DNA of 34,761 bases from Helicobacteraceae bacterium 4484_230 (GTDB taxonomy: Bacteria; Campylobacterota; Campylobacteria; Campylobacterales; Sulfurimonadaceae), in contig MZGN01000041.1 of the NCBI GenBank assembly GCA_002085085.1, positions 1 to 34,761 on the forward strand, in the 5' to 3' direction. Positions within the stretch are counted from its first letter, which is position 1; the number at the start of each line of letters is the position of its first letter. The position numbers were made by a program, and so were the translations under genes. The notes under the pieces were generated by a model. It was not told the DNA's origin, did not search any database, and saw only the letters and a list, made by a program, of their open reading frames with translations. Positions 6,864 to 13,333 of this stretch are shown piece by piece.

Positions 6864-7364
6864 ATGGATAAGATACTGTATGCGCCATGGCGAAATGATT
6901 ATATTACAGGCAAAAAAATAGATGGATGTATTTTTTGCCATATAAGTAAACATACTGAAGATGATGAGTCTTTGTATGTGCTTTACCGCGATGAACATTG
7001 CTTTGCTGTTATGAACCGCTACCCGTATACACCAGGTCATTTCATGATTATTCCGCACTGCCATACCGACAAGCTTGAAGCACTTGACAGTGAAGTATGG
7101 TTAAGGATGAGTAAGATAGCACAAAGGGGCGTCAGGCTTCTAAAAGAGGGATTTGGCGCCCAGGGTGTAAACATAGGGATGAATCTGGGAAAAAGTGGCG
7201 GGGCAGGGATAGCAGAGCATATTCATATGCATCTTGTGCCACGTTTTGAGCGCGATACGAATTTCATCACAGCCATAGGTGAAACACGTGTCTATTCAAC
7301 TGATTTTGAGAAGATTTACCGTAAGATAAAAATACTTGCAGATAAGTATTTGGGAGATGAATAA
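6864..7364 (+). CDS. HIT-family nucleotide-binding protein
   Basis: A 166-residue protein with the histidine triad HIHMHLVPRF (H-x-H-x-H) near residue 119, where the middle His acts as nucleophile on nucleoside phosphate esters such as Ap4A or nucleoside phosphoramidates. Other family traits are CIFCHI at about 23-28, NRYPYTPGHFMIIPHCH around residues 51-67, and the NIGMNLGKSGGAGIAEH segment before the triad. The length fits the Fhit/Ap4A-hydrolase-like branch. It is cytoplasmic. The stop overlaps the next start by 1 nt (TAATG), so the two genes are translationally coupled. Confidence 0.92.
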   Translation: MDKILYAPWRNDYITGKKIDGCIFCHISKHTEDDESLYVLYRDEHCFAVMNRYPYTPGHFMIIPHCHTDKLEALDSEVWLRMSKIAQRGVRLLKEGFGAQGVNIGMNLGKSGGAGIAEHIHMHLVPRFERDTNFITAIGETRVYSTDFEKIYRKIKILADKYLGDE

Positions 7365-7825
7365 TGAGCTGTCTGACTGTTAAAGAACTGGAAGAGAAGT
7401 ATCACGACGATATAAAAAAACTGATAATGCCATATGAGTATAGATTTTTCAGATATGGTCTGGAATTTACTTTTTTATTTTGCTATCTGAATGAAGAAGA
7501 GGATATCTCAGAGTACTCAACCTATGTGCGGTTGACTGACAGTTTCTTGATGCTTGAGAAGAATTTTTACTGCATAGTCTATGAGGGCACCAATACCGAC
7601 CAGGCGATCAAAGCAGTACATAATATCCTGAACCATTTTGAAAAAGAGCATGAGGATAGTGAGATATATATCAATGCAATCTCGATAAAAGAGCAGAAGA
7701 AGCCGAGAGAAGATATTATTTTACACCTTTTTGAATCACTTGAGCAAATGCTCTCTGAACACAAAAGCAATATTGTCGTTGTTATAAAAAGGGATGAAGA
7801 AGAAGAGGCTGGGGAAGAGGAATAG
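7364..7825 (+). CDS. Conserved-looking protein of unknown function
   Basis: A soluble 153-residue acidic protein with no signal peptide, ending in a run of Glu (DEEEEAGEEE). Its central part alternates strands and helices (TYVRLTDSFLMLEKNFYCIVYEG, then a helix DQAIKAVHNILNHFEKEHED, then EIYINAISIKE). This resembles the second half of a GGDEF fold, but there is no GGDEF signature, so it would be catalytically dead if related. I hold that only as a weak hypothesis. It sits between a HIT protein and an MTH1187-family protein, overlapping the first by 1 nt and 3 bp from the second. Confidence 0.75.
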   Translation: MSCLTVKELEEKYHDDIKKLIMPYEYRFFRYGLEFTFLFCYLNEEEDISEYSTYVRLTDSFLMLEKNFYCIVYEGTNTDQAIKAVHNILNHFEKEHEDSEIYINAISIKEQKKPREDIILHLFESLEQMLSEHKSNIVVVIKRDEEEEAGEEE

Positions 7826-7828
7826 GGT

Positions 7829-8146
7829 ATGTCGGTACTTCTTGAATTTTCCATGTTTCCCACAAGTAAAGATTGTGTCGAAGGTGCTTCTGTCTCAAAA
7901 CAGGTGAGTCGTATCATAGATATGATAGACAAAAGTGGAGTGCCGTATCGATTGACACCCATGGGAACAGTTATAGAAACATCTACCGTGCGTGAAGCCC
8001 TGGATATTATCGAAAAGGCATATGAGGAGCTAGAGTGCGAACGCATATACTCTTCCTTAAAGTTTGATATAAGAAAAGGCAAAGAATCGAGGCTTGAGTC
8101 AAAGATAGTCTCCGTAGAGCAGCATATCGGACGAAAAACCCATTAG
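7829..8146 (+). CDS. MTH1187 family (DUF77) thiamine-binding protein
   Basis: A 105-residue protein matching the small ferredoxin-like MTH1187/YqgV family. MSVLLEFSMFPTSK starts the first strand, followed by GASVSKQVSRIIDMIDKSGVPYRLTPMGTVIET with the family Y-x-L-x-P-M-G-T-x-I-E pattern at about 40-53, then a helix and the strand RIYSSLKFDIRKG. Members form tetramers and bind thiamine or related ligands; the physiological role is unclear. It is the third gene of the HIT operon, 3 bp after the previous stop. Confidence 0.85.
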   Translation: MSVLLEFSMFPTSKDCVEGASVSKQVSRIIDMIDKSGVPYRLTPMGTVIETSTVREALDIIEKAYEELECERIYSSLKFDIRKGKESRLESKIVSVEQHIGRKTH

Positions 8147-8220
8147 AATATAATTTTCCCATTTAATTCACATTTATTTTTTCTATACTCTTTCCACAGG
8201 GATTTCATAAGGAAGACAGT

Positions 8221-8424
8221 GTGAATACAAGAAAGAAGGAAATGCTTTTAAAATTGTCCAAACTGGGTTTTGATTCGGAGACAAAAAGACAAGCTGAAGA
8301 GTATTTTAACGGATCGCTTCAGGGGCACGAATGCATAAAGATAAAAAAATTGGTAGAATTTATAGATAAAGTACTTGACGAGAGCCTTTTTTTTAAAAAC
8401 AAAAGAGGCTCTCCACTGCCTTGA
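8221..8424 (+). CDS. Small protein of unknown function
   Basis: A 67-residue, Lys-rich, mostly helical soluble protein. GTG 8221 is chosen as start because AAGGA (8209-8213) lies 7 nt upstream; an internal ATG exists at 8242. A TATACT at about 8184-8189 could be its -10 box. The end of the frame (SLFFKNKRGSPLP) overlaps a strong hairpin at 8380-8413, so the C-terminus may be shaped by that structure. No family is recognised. Confidence 0.55.
   Translation: MNTRKKEMLLKLSKLGFDSETKRQAEEYFNGSLQGHECIKIKKLVEFIDKVLDESLFFKNKRGSPLP
8380..8413. terminator. Strong hairpin between converging genes, possible bidirectional terminator
   Basis: GAGAGCC (8380-8386) pairs with GGCTCTC (8407-8413), and the stem extends through T/A and one T-G pair to an 8-nt loop, giving about 13 pairs. 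It lies in the last codons of the 8221 ORF and 18 bp beyond the stop of the converging gene ending at 8431. No U-tract follows on either strand, so termination is only suggested. Confidence 0.4.
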
Positions 8425-8430
8425 GGAGTT

Positions 8431-8619
8431 TTAGTGCCCGCCGTGAGCCCGTGCGTTCATCTCCATCGTGATTCCGGCACGAAGAAACAGGACAAAAGCC
8501 AAGGTGGCAAATATCAGTCCGCTGCCGCTTTCTCCGGCAAAAGCCCAGACAAGTCCAATAATAAATACAATACTACATAATACAAACCACTGTTGATCTC
8601 CCTGTGACACCTGCGCCAT
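8431..8619 (-). CDS. Small two-helix membrane protein
   Basis: A 62-residue protein with two hydrophobic segments (about residues 12-27 and 33-49) separated by GESGSG, plus a His-rich tail (RAHGGH). A strong ribosome site AGGAGG precedes the ATG on the minus strand. Its function is not recognised. It converges with the small gene ending at 8424 and may share a promoter region with the broken small ORF at 8653-8836. Confidence 0.7.
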   Translation of the reverse strand: MAQVSQGDQQWFVLCSIVFIIGLVWAFAGESGSGLIFATLAFVLFLRAGITMEMNARAHGGH

Positions 8620-8652
8620 AATGGCCTCCTGTTTATTTTTTTAAAGTATATC

Positions 8653-8836
8653 TCATTTTTCTTTTTTCTGTTTTAGAACAAATGCAAAAACAGCCAAAAT
8701 CACCAATAATATAAGAATTTTTAACGGTTCTGAAGAGGTTGATTCTACCATATCTGTTGCTCCGTCGGTAAAGAGGTTACTTGCAATATGGCGTATGATA
8801 TCAGACTTCGATTTAGAAAAAGGTTGTATCTGTCAT
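8653..8836 (-). pseudogene. Small single-helix membrane protein with an apparent 1-nt frameshift
   Basis: Read on the minus strand, the ATG at 8836 gives MTDTTFF and then a stop. Removing one T from the T5 run at about 8817-8821 joins it to an open frame that continues SKSKSDIIRHIASNLF..., ending in a hydrophobic helix (ILILLVILAVFAFVL) and a basic tail KQKKEK at 8653. The repaired protein would have 60 residues. Without repair, only a 32-residue frame from ATG 8751 remains (8653-8751), which still carries the helix. The composition looks protein-like, but no ribosome site is convincing and no homologue is recalled. Confidence 0.35.
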
Positions 8837-8895
8837 ATTTTAAGCCGGTTAGCATTTTTCTTATTACAATGGTTATTTGTTTGACGGAGTAATAA

Positions 8896-10164
8896 ATGTT
8901 TCTTCATATAGATATAGACTGTTTTTTTGTTTCTGCAGAACGAAGCATCACCCCTGAATTAAAAGGTATTCCCGTGGCGGTAGGCGGCAGAAGCAATCTT
9001 GACATGTTTGATAGAAAACCCATGCATATCAAGCTTATTGATGAAAATAGCGGTGCTTTTGTAGCCCCTGTCTTCTATGCCGGTAAAAAAGAGAGTTTTA
9101 ACTCTTTTTTTGTAGATACGGTCGGAGATGTAAAAAAGATCAGGGGGATCATTACCACTTCAAGCTATGAAGCCAGAAGCTTTGGTGTTAAAACGGCAAT
9201 GCCTGTTGCACAGGCTTTAAGAATCTGTCCGCAACTAATCGTAGTTCCTCCAAAATACATACTGTATCATAAACTGTCACATCAGATATACCTGTTTATA
9301 CAAAAAAAGATCCCGCAAGTGGAGCAGTATAGTATCGATGAGTTTTTTGGTGACGTAAATGGATGGATAAATGACGGAGATGTCTATGCGTTTGCAATGG
9401 ATCTGCAGGAGGAACTGTTTAAATTGTTCGATATACCGGTATCCATCGGTATCTCCAAGGCAAAATGGATAGCCAAACTGGCTACATCATCTGCCAAACC
9501 GTTTGGTATTTATGAGGTTAGAGATATAGATGCGTTTATAAAAGATATTCCGATAGAAGAGTTTCCCGGTATAGGAAGGGGTTTTAAAAGGCGTCTAAGA
9601 TCATACAATATTTATAAACTGGGAGAGATAAAGCAGAGAAAAATGCTTTTTTACTCATGGAAGAAACCGGGGATTCAGCTCTACCATCGCATTTTAGGCA
9701 GTGATCATGAATTGGTGTCAAAGCGCACGGAACGCAAGTCGATTGGAATCAGCAGAACTTTTGACAAAATCAGTGATTCCAGTGAGATCAGGCGCAGAGT
9801 GATGATAATGGCGCGCAATATCGCTTATATGACAACGGCAATAAATGCAAACCCTACAAGGTATTACCTGAAGATAAATTATGAGTACGGTATTAAAGTC
9901 AAGCAGGCTAGAAGGGTTGAGCGGATATTCAGTGAAACACTTTTCAAATCCGTGCTTTCGCAGATGTATGATGAGATAGTACGCGTGGGTGCCGGTGCCA
10001 TAAAAATATCTATAGCTGTTTCAGATTTTACAAGCAACAATCCAAGGACATTGTCAATGCTGGATCTTAATGAGGACATAAAGCAGAGCCGTCTGACAAA
10101 ACAGATGCAAAAACTGCGTGACAAGTTTGGTTTGGATATTATTAAAAGCGGAAGTGAATTTTGA
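8896..10164 (+). CDS. Y-family DNA polymerase (DinB/UmuC-like) with N-terminal insertion
   Basis: A 422-residue translesion polymerase. The palm carboxylates are visible: Asp6 and Asp8 in HIDIDCFFVSAE, and Asp148-Glu149 in QYSIDEFFGDV. The fingers motif SSYEARSFGVKTAMPVAQAL is at 89-108, thumb helix-hairpin-helix FPGIGRGFKRRL lies near 225-236, and the little-finger start RKSIGISRTF is near 282. Between GGR (30-32) and the fingers motif lies about 45 extra residues absent from classical DinB. Homologues of this form are recalled in Sulfurimonas-type genomes. GGAG is upstream of the ATG. It copies damaged DNA in the cytoplasm; no lexA-like box was identified. Confidence 0.9.
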   Translation: MFLHIDIDCFFVSAERSITPELKGIPVAVGGRSNLDMFDRKPMHIKLIDENSGAFVAPVFYAGKKESFNSFFVDTVGDVKKIRGIITTSSYEARSFGVKTAMPVAQALRICPQLIVVPPKYILYHKLSHQIYLFIQKKIPQVEQYSIDEFFGDVNGWINDGDVYAFAMDLQEELFKLFDIPVSIGISKAKWIAKLATSSAKPFGIYEVRDIDAFIKDIPIEEFPGIGRGFKRRLRSYNIYKLGEIKQRKMLFYSWKKPGIQLYHRILGSDHELVSKRTERKSIGISRTFDKISDSSEIRRRVMIMARNIAYMTTAINANPTRYYLKINYEYGIKVKQARRVERIFSETLFKSVLSQMYDEIVRVGAGAIKISIAVSDFTSNNPRTLSMLDLNEDIKQSRLTKQMQKLRDKFGLDIIKSGSEF

Positions 10165-10172
10165 TGAGGATA

Positions 10173-10230
10173 ACGGGACTAAAGTCCCTGCTCCAAAAAA
10201 GTGCCAAAGGAGCAGGGGTTTTAACCCCGT
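10173..10230. repeat. Long imperfect palindrome after the polymerase gene
   Basis: The outer arms ACGGG (10173-10177) and CCCGT (10226-10230) enclose the inner arms CCCTGCTCC (10186-10194) and GGAGCAGGG (10209-10217) around a 14-nt loop. Each side can also fold alone: GGGACT-aa-AGTCCC and GGGGTT-tt-AACCCC. It begins 9 bp after the polymerase stop. There is no U-tract, so a dispersed REP-like palindrome is as likely as a terminator. The remaining spacer to 10340 shows nothing else. Confidence 0.75.
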
Positions 10231-10340
10231 CAGAAAATATACGATAATAACAGATGTCACAGAAGTAGATTGTTGAAATAATGATAAGAACAATAGTTGT
10301 ATGCTGTTTTAAGATCGATTGTAGGAAAAAGTTTGTGATT

Positions 10341-10417
<77 letters not shown>

Positions 10418-10418
10418 G

Positions 10419-10493
10419 TGGATGGGGTAGAGGGATTCGAACCCCCGAGTGCTTGGACCAAAACCAAGTGCCTTACCGCTTGGCGATACCCCA
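10419..10493 (-). tRNA. tRNA-Gln (TTG), copy 1
   Basis: A 75-nt gene with encoded CCA. The anticodon loop is TTTTGGT with TTG at 10459-10461 (complement), and the body resembles bacterial tRNA-Gln. It differs from copy 2 by one base in the variable region (10449 versus 10785). Only 1 nt separates it from fMet copy 1. Confidence 0.97.
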
Positions 10494-10509
10494 ATATGTG
10501 TAACTAATT

Positions 10510-10586
<77 letters not shown>

Positions 10587-10754
10587 ACATTTAAAATTCC
10601 TGCTTTTTGCTTTACTCTGCGTTGGCTTTTCCTTCAGATACCGATGTATCCTTCAGTCAAATCCGCCTTGATTAAAACAAAAATCAAGAATTTTAATAAT
10701 TTTCAACATAAAAACCAAAAAATTTAACAAAAATAAATAATTTAAATAACAAAA
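10587..10754. other. 168-bp spacer between tRNA-Gln copy 2 and tRNA-fMet copy 2
   Basis: No gene is seen. The half next to Gln copy 2 is very AT-rich, and the half next to fMet copy 2 has normal composition. A 6-bp stem CTTGAT/ATCAAG lies at 10667-10688. The spacer contrasts with the 1-16 nt gaps elsewhere in the cluster. Confidence 0.5.
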
Positions 10755-10829
10755 TGGATGGGGTAGAGGGATTCGAACCCCCGAATGCTTGGACCAAAAC
10801 CAAGTGCCTTACCGCTTGGCGATACCCCA
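10755..10829 (-). tRNA. tRNA-Gln (TTG), copy 2
   Basis: A 75-nt gene with encoded CCA and the TTG anticodon at 10795-10797 (complement). It is the first gene of the cluster, about 20 nt downstream of the predicted start site of the consensus promoter at 10858-10886. Confidence 0.97.
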
Positions 10830-10857
10830 CCATCTCTTTCATCTTTCAGAGGCCGAA

Positions 10858-10886
10858 ATTATAGGGAATAATGGTCTGTTTGTCAA
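10858..10886 (-). promoter_or_regulatory. Full-consensus sigma70 promoter for the tRNA cluster
   Basis: On the minus strand TTGACA (10881-10886) is followed by exactly 17 nt and then TATAAT (10858-10863). Transcription would start near 10850, just before tRNA-Gln copy 2, and probably reads all four tRNAs. Confidence 0.88.
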
Positions 10887-10956
10887 GAAGTTTTACTATA
10901 AATTGTATAAATGTTTTCACCGGAGCTATTTAGAGGTGAACTTATATATTATTTGC

Positions 10957-10962
10957 TATACT
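10957..10962 (+). promoter_or_regulatory. Putative -10 box for the FHA gene
   Basis: TATACT preceded by TTGC lies 33 bp before the FHA start codon. No -35 match is seen. The location between the divergent tRNA promoter and the gene fits. Confidence 0.4.
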
Positions 10963-10995
10963 TTGTACACAATAATCCGCTATGGACAGTAAGTA

Positions 10996-11460
10996 ATGAA
11001 TGAAGAAAAAGATTTATATGAGCTTATAAGGCCAAAGGCGCTTTTAAAAGCAATGAATAAAGACGCAGAGATGGCAATTCAGGGTGATTGTAATGTGGAC
11101 GGTTTTATAGTCATAAGCAAATTTCCCTTCAGAATAGGGCGTGAATATCGTACTGAAGTAATTAATGAAGAGACTATCATAAAGGTACGTCATAGAAAAA
11201 ATGATGTAAAGCGCAATAATGATCTGTACTTGATAGACAATGGTGAACGCTTGCATATCTCACGGGAACATCTTCAGATTGAGAAGTCCGGAGACCACTA
11301 TTTTATTACCGACAGAAATAGTACATGCGGGGTAGGTGTTAATCAAAAACGCATAGGCAAAGATATGCAGGAGCATAGTTTGGAGCTGAAGAGCGGAGAT
11401 ATGGTCAAAATTGGAACAGAGCATACTCCATATGTCTATAAATTTATCGCTTTTGATTAG
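10996..11460 (+). CDS. FHA-domain protein
   Basis: A 154-residue soluble protein. Residues 33-150 form a forkhead-associated domain with its canonical points: FRIGRE (Gly-Arg near 38-39), the SREHLQIE core at about 92-99, then TDRNSTCGVGVNQKRIG, matching the conserved Asn and the loop that reads phosphothreonine, and a closing LKSGDMVKIG. The roughly 32-residue N-terminal extension has no known domain. FHA domains bind pThr peptides, which implies a Ser/Thr kinase partner; none is encoded nearby. It lies 66 bp before ribBA in the same direction. Confidence 0.88.
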   Translation: MNEEKDLYELIRPKALLKAMNKDAEMAIQGDCNVDGFIVISKFPFRIGREYRTEVINEETIIKVRHRKNDVKRNNDLYLIDNGERLHISREHLQIEKSGDHYFITDRNSTCGVGVNQKRIGKDMQEHSLELKSGDMVKIGTEHTPYVYKFIAFD

Positions 11461-11526
11461 AAAAAGTGTAAACAGAACGATATTTTCAAGTCCGAAATTT
11501 AGTTTGAAGATCAAAAAAGGATATAA

Positions 11527-12558
11527 ATGACACCAATCCAGCGTGTTTTAGAAGCAATAGAAGATATAAAAAAAGGGAAAATGGTTGTAATGGTCGATGA
11601 TGAAGACCGTGAAAACGAGGGTGATCTGGTTTATGCAGCTACTTTTTCTACCCCGGAACATGTAAACTTTATGGCTACTCATGCAAAAGGCCTTATATGT
11701 GTTGCGCTCTCTGCCGAGATTGCAGACAGGCTTGAGCTGATGCCTATGGTCAGCTCTAATACATCTTCTTATGAGACAGCTTTTACTGTTTCTGTCGATG
11801 CAACTTCTGCTGCGACTGGTATATCTGCCGGCGAGAGAGATACCACTATTAAAATACTTGCCAACCCAATGAGTAGACCGGATGAACTTGTCCGGCCGGG
11901 GCATATATTTCCTTTAATAGCAAAAGATGGAGGTACGCTCGTGCGAACCGGGCATACAGAAGGTTCGGTTGATCTTTGCCGTTTGGCAGGCTTGAGTGAG
12001 GCATCTGTTATCTGTGAGATCATGAAAGATGATGGAACTATGGCCCGCCGTGACGATCTGGATATCTTTGCCGAGAAACATGATCTTAAAATAGTTTATA
12101 TTTCAGATATAGTCGAGTATCGACTGGCCAACGAAACGCTTGTCAGGATCACAAATGAGGAAGAGATAGACTTTTTTGGTGTCAAAGTGAAAAAGTTTAA
12201 TTTTGTTGACCATGAAGAGCTTGAACATACAGCAATTGTTTTTTACAGTACAGGTGAGACCACAAACGTCAAAGTGCACAATATTGTATCTGATATAGAT
12301 CTTCTTCTTGACCAAAAGAAATATACGCGACTGATCGATTCCATTGAGTATCTGAAACAAAACAGCGGTGTTCTTGTTTTTATCAACAATCCAACTCACG
12401 GCTATAGCAATCTTAAAGAGTTTGGTGTAGGCGCGCAGATACTAAAGGCATTGGGTATAAAACATATGCGCCTTATTACCGAAGACAAGGCACCGGAATT
12501 TGTGGGATTGGGCGGTTTTGGTCTGGAAGTGACCGAAGTGATAGATCCAAGAGGGTAG
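11527..12558 (+). CDS. ribB: RibBA: 3,4-dihydroxy-2-butanone 4-phosphate synthase with degenerate GTP cyclohydrolase II domain
   Basis: A 343-residue cytoplasmic enzyme of riboflavin synthesis. The N-terminal 200 residues are a complete RibB domain that turns ribulose 5-phosphate into 3,4-dihydroxy-2-butanone 4-phosphate. It has the acidic loop VDDEDRENEGD (about 23-33), PGHIFPL, and GHTEGSVDLCRLAGL (about 142-156). The C-terminal 140 residues follow the RibA fold (FGVGAQILKALGIKHMRLIT near the end) but contain no cysteine, so the zinc-binding Cys triad of GTP cyclohydrolase II is missing and this half should be inactive. Such hybrids are known in Helicobacter and Campylobacter. The ribosome site AAAAAAGG precedes the ATG. 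Confidence 0.93.
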   Translation: MTPIQRVLEAIEDIKKGKMVVMVDDEDRENEGDLVYAATFSTPEHVNFMATHAKGLICVALSAEIADRLELMPMVSSNTSSYETAFTVSVDATSAATGISAGERDTTIKILANPMSRPDELVRPGHIFPLIAKDGGTLVRTGHTEGSVDLCRLAGLSEASVICEIMKDDGTMARRDDLDIFAEKHDLKIVYISDIVEYRLANETLVRITNEEEIDFFGVKVKKFNFVDHEELEHTAIVFYSTGETTNVKVHNIVSDIDLLLDQKKYTRLIDSIEYLKQNSGVLVFINNPTHGYSNLKEFGVGAQILKALGIKHMRLITEDKAPEFVGLGGFGLEVTEVIDPRG

Positions 12559-12597
12559 ATCGTAAAAGGTTGTGAAAAGCTGGATCGGACTAAAAAG

Positions 12598-13305
12598 ATG
12601 AAAGATAAAGTTTTCAACAAACCCATAGAAAAGCAGTTCGAGTTCGATGCGGAAGTAGCTTCTGTATTTGATGATATGCTGCAACGCTCTGTCCCGTTTT
12701 ATAAGGAAGCTATGAGCCTTACTGAGCATTTTGCTGCCTTGCATCTAAAAAAGGGCGGACGTTTGTATGATCTTGGGTGTTCTACTGCAACACTTCTTCT
12801 CAATTTGGAGCGAGTTGCCGACAAAGATACCGAATTGATAGGTATAGACAATTCCATTTCGATGATAGAGCATGCAAATCGAAAGATAGAGGCTTTTGGT
12901 TCAAGGGTTAATGTCGTGGAGGCAGATATTTTACAAATAGAGTATCTTCCTTGTGATGTGATGGTCAGTAATTATACTTTGCAGTTTGTGCGTCCGCCTG
13001 TCCGTGAGAAGCTCGTTGCAAAAATTGCGGATGCATTAAATAAAAAAGGCGTATTTATCTTTAGCGAGAAAGTTATCTGTGAAAACAGGCAGCTTAACAA
13101 AGAGCTGATCGACTGCTATCACGGTTTTAAAAAGGAGCAGGGTTACAGCTCCTATGAGATAATGCAGAAGCGTGAAGCATTGGAAAATGTTCTGATCCCT
13201 TACACTGAAGCGGAAAATATAGAGATGGCGAAGCGGTGCGGTTTTTCCCATTGTGAAGTGATCTTCCGCTGGGCTAATTTTGCGACATTTATTGCTATCA
13301 AATAA
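12598..13305 (+). CDS. cmoA: Carboxy-S-adenosyl-L-methionine synthase CmoA
   Basis: A 235-residue Rossmann methyltransferase-fold protein of normal CmoA length. The SAM-binding motif I is [15 protein letters not shown] (about 57-71), motif II is [13 protein letters not shown], followed by [16 protein letters not shown] and a long helical lid with [21 protein letters not shown] typical of CmoA. It makes carboxy-SAM from SAM and prephenate, which CmoB then uses to modify tRNA wobble uridine to cmo5U. CmoB is not in the window. It lies 39 bp after ribBA. Confidence 0.92.
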   Translation: MKDKVFNKPIEKQFEFDAEVASVFDDMLQRSVPFYKEAMSLTEHFAALHLKKGGRLYDLGCSTATLLLNLERVADKDTELIGIDNSISMIEHANRKIEAFGSRVNVVEADILQIEYLPCDVMVSNYTLQFVRPPVREKLVAKIADALNKKGVFIFSEKVICENRQLNKELIDCYHGFKKEQGYSSYEIMQKREALENVLIPYTEAENIEMAKRCGFSHCEVIFRWANFATFIAIK

Positions 13306-13333
13306 GCAAACGTAACTTTAACAAAGGATCTTG

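Noticed and set aside
10054-10293. Minus-strand ORF over the palindrome
   Set aside because: It runs antisense through the polymerase end and the palindrome, with no domain.
11461-11526. FMN riboswitch before ribBA
   Set aside because: The leader is only 66 nt and lacks the multi-stem conserved core of an RFN element.
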